Below are positions 30,984 through 33,307 of a DNA stretch of 33,307 nt, one piece after another (the first letter of the stretch is position 1; every line of letters begins with the position of its first letter). The notes under the pieces are model-generated. The model was not told the origin of the DNA. It saw only the letters and a program-made list of their open reading frames with translations, and searched no databases. Source of the stretch: a bacterium. GTDB taxonomy: Bacteria > UBA8248. The stretch spans positions 1 through 33,307 of the forward strand of contig JAVEPB010000112.1 in NCBI GenBank assembly GCA_030922375.1, written 5' to 3'. A program made the translations under genes and the position numbers.

Positions 30984-32459
30984 CTAAAGCGCGTTCCGCA
31001 TGGCGCTGATGTAGAGCTCGGGCCGGGTGATCTGACTGGCGACCAGATGAGACCACTCGTAGAGCCAGGCGGCGCCGATGCCGAAAATCACCGCGAACGA
31101 GGCCAGGAAGCTGACCGACGAATACATGGTCGCCGGCGCTTCGCGGGCCTCGTTCCCGCCCGTTCCCCAGGCCATCCGCTGATAAGTCGTGAAGTTGTAG
31201 TAAAGCGAGATGACGCCCATCAAAAGCGCCAGCCCGGTCGCCAGATAGGCCCCCTGGGTGAACCCCGCCTGGAGCAAGAATAGTTTCGAGAAAAAACCGC
31301 TCAGCGGCGGAATCCCGGCCAGGGAGAGGAAACCCACCAGCATGAGCGCGCTCGCGTAGGGCGCCTTCGCCATCATCCCGCCCATCTCGTCGAGATCGAC
31401 GGTGCCCGTCAACTTCTGGTTCAGCCCCGCTCCCAGGAGCATCGAGCTTTTGAGGAAGGCGTGGCTGACGATGTAGAAAATCGCGGCCGTCATCCCCAGG
31501 GGCGAGAGGAGCGCGACGCCGAAGGCGATGTAGCCGAGCTGGTTGATAGTCGAGTAGGCGAGAATCCGCTTGAGGCTCCGCTGCGGAAGCGTCCCCAGCG
31601 CACCCCAGACGATCGTCACCAGTGCGATGACCATCAGGACGGTCTGAAGCTTCTCGAAGGGTCCGATGAAAATCAGCGTCGCGCACCGGATGATGCTGTA
31701 GATGCCCACCTTGACGAGAACGCCGGCGAGGACCGCGCCGATGTGGGTGGGTGAAATCGAGTGGGCCGAGGGCAGCCACAGGTGCATCGGGAACAGCGCC
31801 GCCTTCATCGAGAAGACGAACAAAAAGACGAACGCCGTCACCACCATGAGCGGTTGAGGGCCCAGCTCCCGGATTTTCACCGACAGATCGGCCATGTTGA
31901 CGGTGCCCACCTGTGCGTAGAGAAACGATATGCCCACGAGGAACATCGCCGAGGCGACGAGATTGAGGAAAGTGTATTTGAGGGCCACCTCGAGCTGGTC
32001 GAGGTTGTAGTAAAAGGCGAGGAGCGCGTAGGTCGAGATGAGCATGACCTCGAAGAAAACGAAAAGGTTGAACAAGTCGCCCGTCATGAACGCGCCCTGG
32101 ATGCCCATGAGCTGGAAATGAATGAGCGGGTGGAACACCTCGCGGCGCTGGTTCGTGGACAGATATCCCTGGGCGAACAAGGTGCAGGCGGCCACGATGG
32201 CCGCCGCGAGGACGACCATCGTCCCCGTCAGGCGGTCCGCGGCGAGGATGATTCCGAAGGGGAAGGGCCACATTCCCATCCGGTGAATGAAAATTTCTCC
32301 CCCGGCCGTGGCGGTGAGGAGCGAGAGCGCGAAGGCGAGGTTGACCGCCAGCGAGGCGTTGCTGAGGCGCTCCTGGATTTTCTGGTGGCGGCGGACCAGG
32401 AACAAGGCTATCGCTGTGACCAGCGGGAGCAGCACCGGGACCGGAAGGAGCATGCTCAT
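30984..32459 (-). CDS. mnhD: Na+(K+)/H+ antiporter subunit D (proton-pumping, NuoN/NuoM-like)
   Basis: A 491-residue polytopic protein, about 14 helices, of the complex-I antiporter-like family. ATG at 32459 overlaps the mnhC stop (ATGA). Core features: LFNLFVFFEVMLIS with the key Glu, a Lys-bearing helix in FSMKAALFPMHLWLPSAHS, SPTHIGAVLAGVLVKVGIYS with a Lys, LKRILAYSTINQLGYIAFG, SHAFLKSSMLLGAG and the LAGIPPLSGFFSKLFL stretch. It would translocate protons against monovalent cations with subunit A. Confidence 0.94.
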   Translation of the reverse strand: MSMLLPVPVLLPLVTAIALFLVRRHQKIQERLSNASLAVNLAFALSLLTATAGGEIFIHRMGMWPFPFGIILAADRLTGTMVVLAAAIVAACTLFAQGYLSTNQRREVFHPLIHFQLMGIQGAFMTGDLFNLFVFFEVMLISTYALLAFYYNLDQLEVALKYTFLNLVASAMFLVGISFLYAQVGTVNMADLSVKIRELGPQPLMVVTAFVFLFVFSMKAALFPMHLWLPSAHSISPTHIGAVLAGVLVKVGIYSIIRCATLIFIGPFEKLQTVLMVIALVTIVWGALGTLPQRSLKRILAYSTINQLGYIAFGVALLSPLGMTAAIFYIVSHAFLKSSMLLGAGLNQKLTGTVDLDEMGGMMAKAPYASALMLVGFLSLAGIPPLSGFFSKLFLLQAGFTQGAYLATGLALLMGVISLYYNFTTYQRMAWGTGGNEAREAPATMYSSVSFLASFAVIFGIGAAWLYEWSHLVASQITRPELYISAMRNAL

Positions 32460-32803
32460 CCCTTGAGCCTCCGCATTTCGTCGATGTCGTCGGTCTCGAA
32501 ACTGCGGTAAGCCATCAGGGCAATCACGAGAAGAAAGGCCGTCACCGCGAAGCTGATCACGATGGCGGTCAGGACCATCGCCTGCGGCAGGGGGTCTACA
32601 TAGGCGGCGGGGTCCGGGGCCTTGTAGGAGCGAAGGATGGGCGAGAAACCGTCTCCGACCCATCCCGAGGCGACGATCATCAGATTGGTGGCGTGGCTCA
32701 GCAGCGAGAATCCCAGCACCATCTGGATCAGCCGGCGCTGCATCGCCAGGTAGGCGCCCGCCGTCACCAGGACGCCTATCGTGATCGAAAGGAACCAGAT
32801 CAT
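32456..32803 (-). CDS. mnhC: Na+(K+)/H+ antiporter subunit C (NuoK-like)
   Basis: A 115-residue three-helix subunit homologous to NuoK. Helices are WFLSITIGVLVTAGAYLA, VLGFSLLSHATNLMIVAS and VLTAIVISFAVTAFLLVIAL; DPLPQAMVLTAIVISFA is the hallmark. A short C-terminal extension (YRSFETDDIDEMRRLKG) is cytoplasmic. ATG at 32803 overlaps the mnhB stop as ATGA. Confidence 0.94.
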   Translation of the reverse strand: MIWFLSITIGVLVTAGAYLAMQRRLIQMVLGFSLLSHATNLMIVASGWVGDGFSPILRSYKAPDPAAYVDPLPQAMVLTAIVISFAVTAFLLVIALMAYRSFETDDIDEMRRLKG

Positions 32804-33237
32804 TTCGGGGCTCTCCGGATGGCCGCGCGGCGGTCGCAGAAGGTCGTCAGGATCGACAGCAACACGGCGACCACCACCGCGTAGACGCCGACGTCGAAGA
32901 AAAACGCCGTCAACACCTCGATCTCGCCGATGAACGGAAGGTTGAACTCGTAGGCCGATCCCTTGAGGAAGTATCCCGAAAGAAGCCCGAACAGGCCGAC
33001 GCAGGCCGAGAGGGCCAGGCCGTAGGAGAAAATGCTGTCCCAGGGCCAGTTGTAGCGGTGCCATCCGTCGTCGGCGTCGAAGGTGACCCACTGAAGAACA
33101 ATACCCACCGCCGTCATGAGGCCGGCGATGAAGCCACCGCCCGGCTGGTTGTGCCCGTAGAGTAGGAGAAAGAGCGAGAAGATCAGGGTCAGGTGCAACA
33201 CGATCGGCGCGATCGTTCTAAGGATGAGCGAGCGCAT
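32800..33237 (-). CDS. mnhB: Na+(K+)/H+ antiporter subunit B
   Basis: A 145-residue four-helix Mrp subunit of the MnhB domain family. GHNQPGGGFIAGLMTAVGI near residue 28-46 is the family signature. Helices follow at FSYGLALSACVGLFGLLSG and VLTAFFFDVGVYAVVVAVLL. Its ATG directly follows the TAG of the upstream gene without a gap. Confidence 0.93.
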   Translation of the reverse strand: MRSLILRTIAPIVLHLTLIFSLFLLLYGHNQPGGGFIAGLMTAVGIVLQWVTFDADDGWHRYNWPWDSIFSYGLALSACVGLFGLLSGYFLKGSAYEFNLPFIGEIEVLTAFFFDVGVYAVVVAVLLSILTTFCDRRAAIRRAPK

Positions 33238-33307
33238 CTAGTGGCCCTCCCCCTCGTCCTGCATCGTGCCCACGATGCGGAGCATCGCGTAGATGGCGAC
33301 CCCGGAA
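33238..33307 (-). CDS. C-terminus of the preceding Mrp subunit (A or MbhE type), cut by the window edge
   Basis: The last 22 codons read SGVAIYAMLRIVGTMQDEGEGH then TAG. GVAIYAMLRI resembles the GIAALGVYALL-type ending of MrpA or of separate MbhE-like proteins. The position just before mnhB supports this. The rest lies outside the window. Confidence 0.6.
   Translation of the reverse strand, partial: SGVAIYAMLRIVGTMQDEGEGH

Noticed and set aside
30220..32271. Open frame of 683 codons on the minus strand
   Set aside because: Only its last 89 codons are real (mnhF). The rest is an out-of-frame reading through mnhE and mnhD.

Overview
The window is a high-GC stretch (about 60-65% by eye) of a Gram-negative bacterial chromosome. 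Exported c-type cytochromes, a lipoprotein-type binding protein and Sec signal peptides support that. The mix of LLM-family oxidoreductases, SnoaL-like, VOC and cyclase-family enzymes, a zinc-ribbon/cyclase/AAA/TPR giant and an Mrp antiporter recalls uncultivated Tectomicrobia- or deltaproteobacteria-grade genomes, but I cannot place it firmly. No rRNA, tRNA, CRISPR array, phage or transposase gene was seen.

Layout. (1) 172-5914, plus strand: LLM-class flavin oxidoreductase, two-domain rhodanese, and a 1122-residue class III nucleotide cyclase with an AAA ATPase and TPR tail. (2) 5933-9427, minus strand: two adjacent SnoaL/NTF2-fold paralogues overlapping by ATGA, an oligopeptide-type ABC binding lipoprotein broken by a frameshift, and a PilZ protein. 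(3) 9491-14490, minus strand: an ABC importer set (ATPase, frameshifted NMT1/SsuA-like binding protein, SsuC/TauC-like permease), then a VOC protein, a CtBP-type 2-hydroxyacid dehydrogenase and a membrane protein; a good sigma-70-like promoter lies in front. (4) 14542-16378, minus strand: 7Fe ferredoxin with a strong terminator, a metal-dependent hydrolase and a two-knuckle mini zinc-ribbon protein. (5) 16644-18621, plus strand: D-threonine-aldolase-like PLP enzyme and an SDR. (6) 18652-22426, minus strand: second PilZ protein, pabC and pabB (overlapping; pabB interrupted at an A9 tract), VOC protein. (7) 22736-26626, minus strand: an exported redox island with an FGE-fold protein lacking the catalytic cysteines, a dihaem cytochrome c, a monohaem cytochrome c with a Cys-rich NPC-repeat tail, a second secreted protein with NPC repeats at both ends, and a small four-helix membrane protein. 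(8) 26767-29652: cyclase-family hydrolase, GGDEF diguanylate cyclase, alpha/beta hydrolase. (9) 29805-33307, minus strand: Mrp antiporter operon, subunits B to G plus the C-terminus of the preceding A/MbhE-type subunit, largely joined by ATGA overlaps.

The most novel-looking element is the NPC-repeat pair in region 7: two neighbouring exported proteins share arrays of the hexa/pentapeptide NPC-AAK / NPC-GG (10 and 21 cysteines), one fused to a haem c domain. I infer a periplasmic or surface metal/redox system; its function is unknown.

Three genes (oligopeptide binding protein, NMT1-like binding protein, pabB) are each split by what looks like a single-base indel, and the ABC ATPase has no convincing standard start codon. 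The indels are most simply explained by residual read errors in an assembly, although real decay of the transporters cannot be excluded. Signalling is well represented: one diguanylate cyclase, two PilZ receptors and one class III cyclase.
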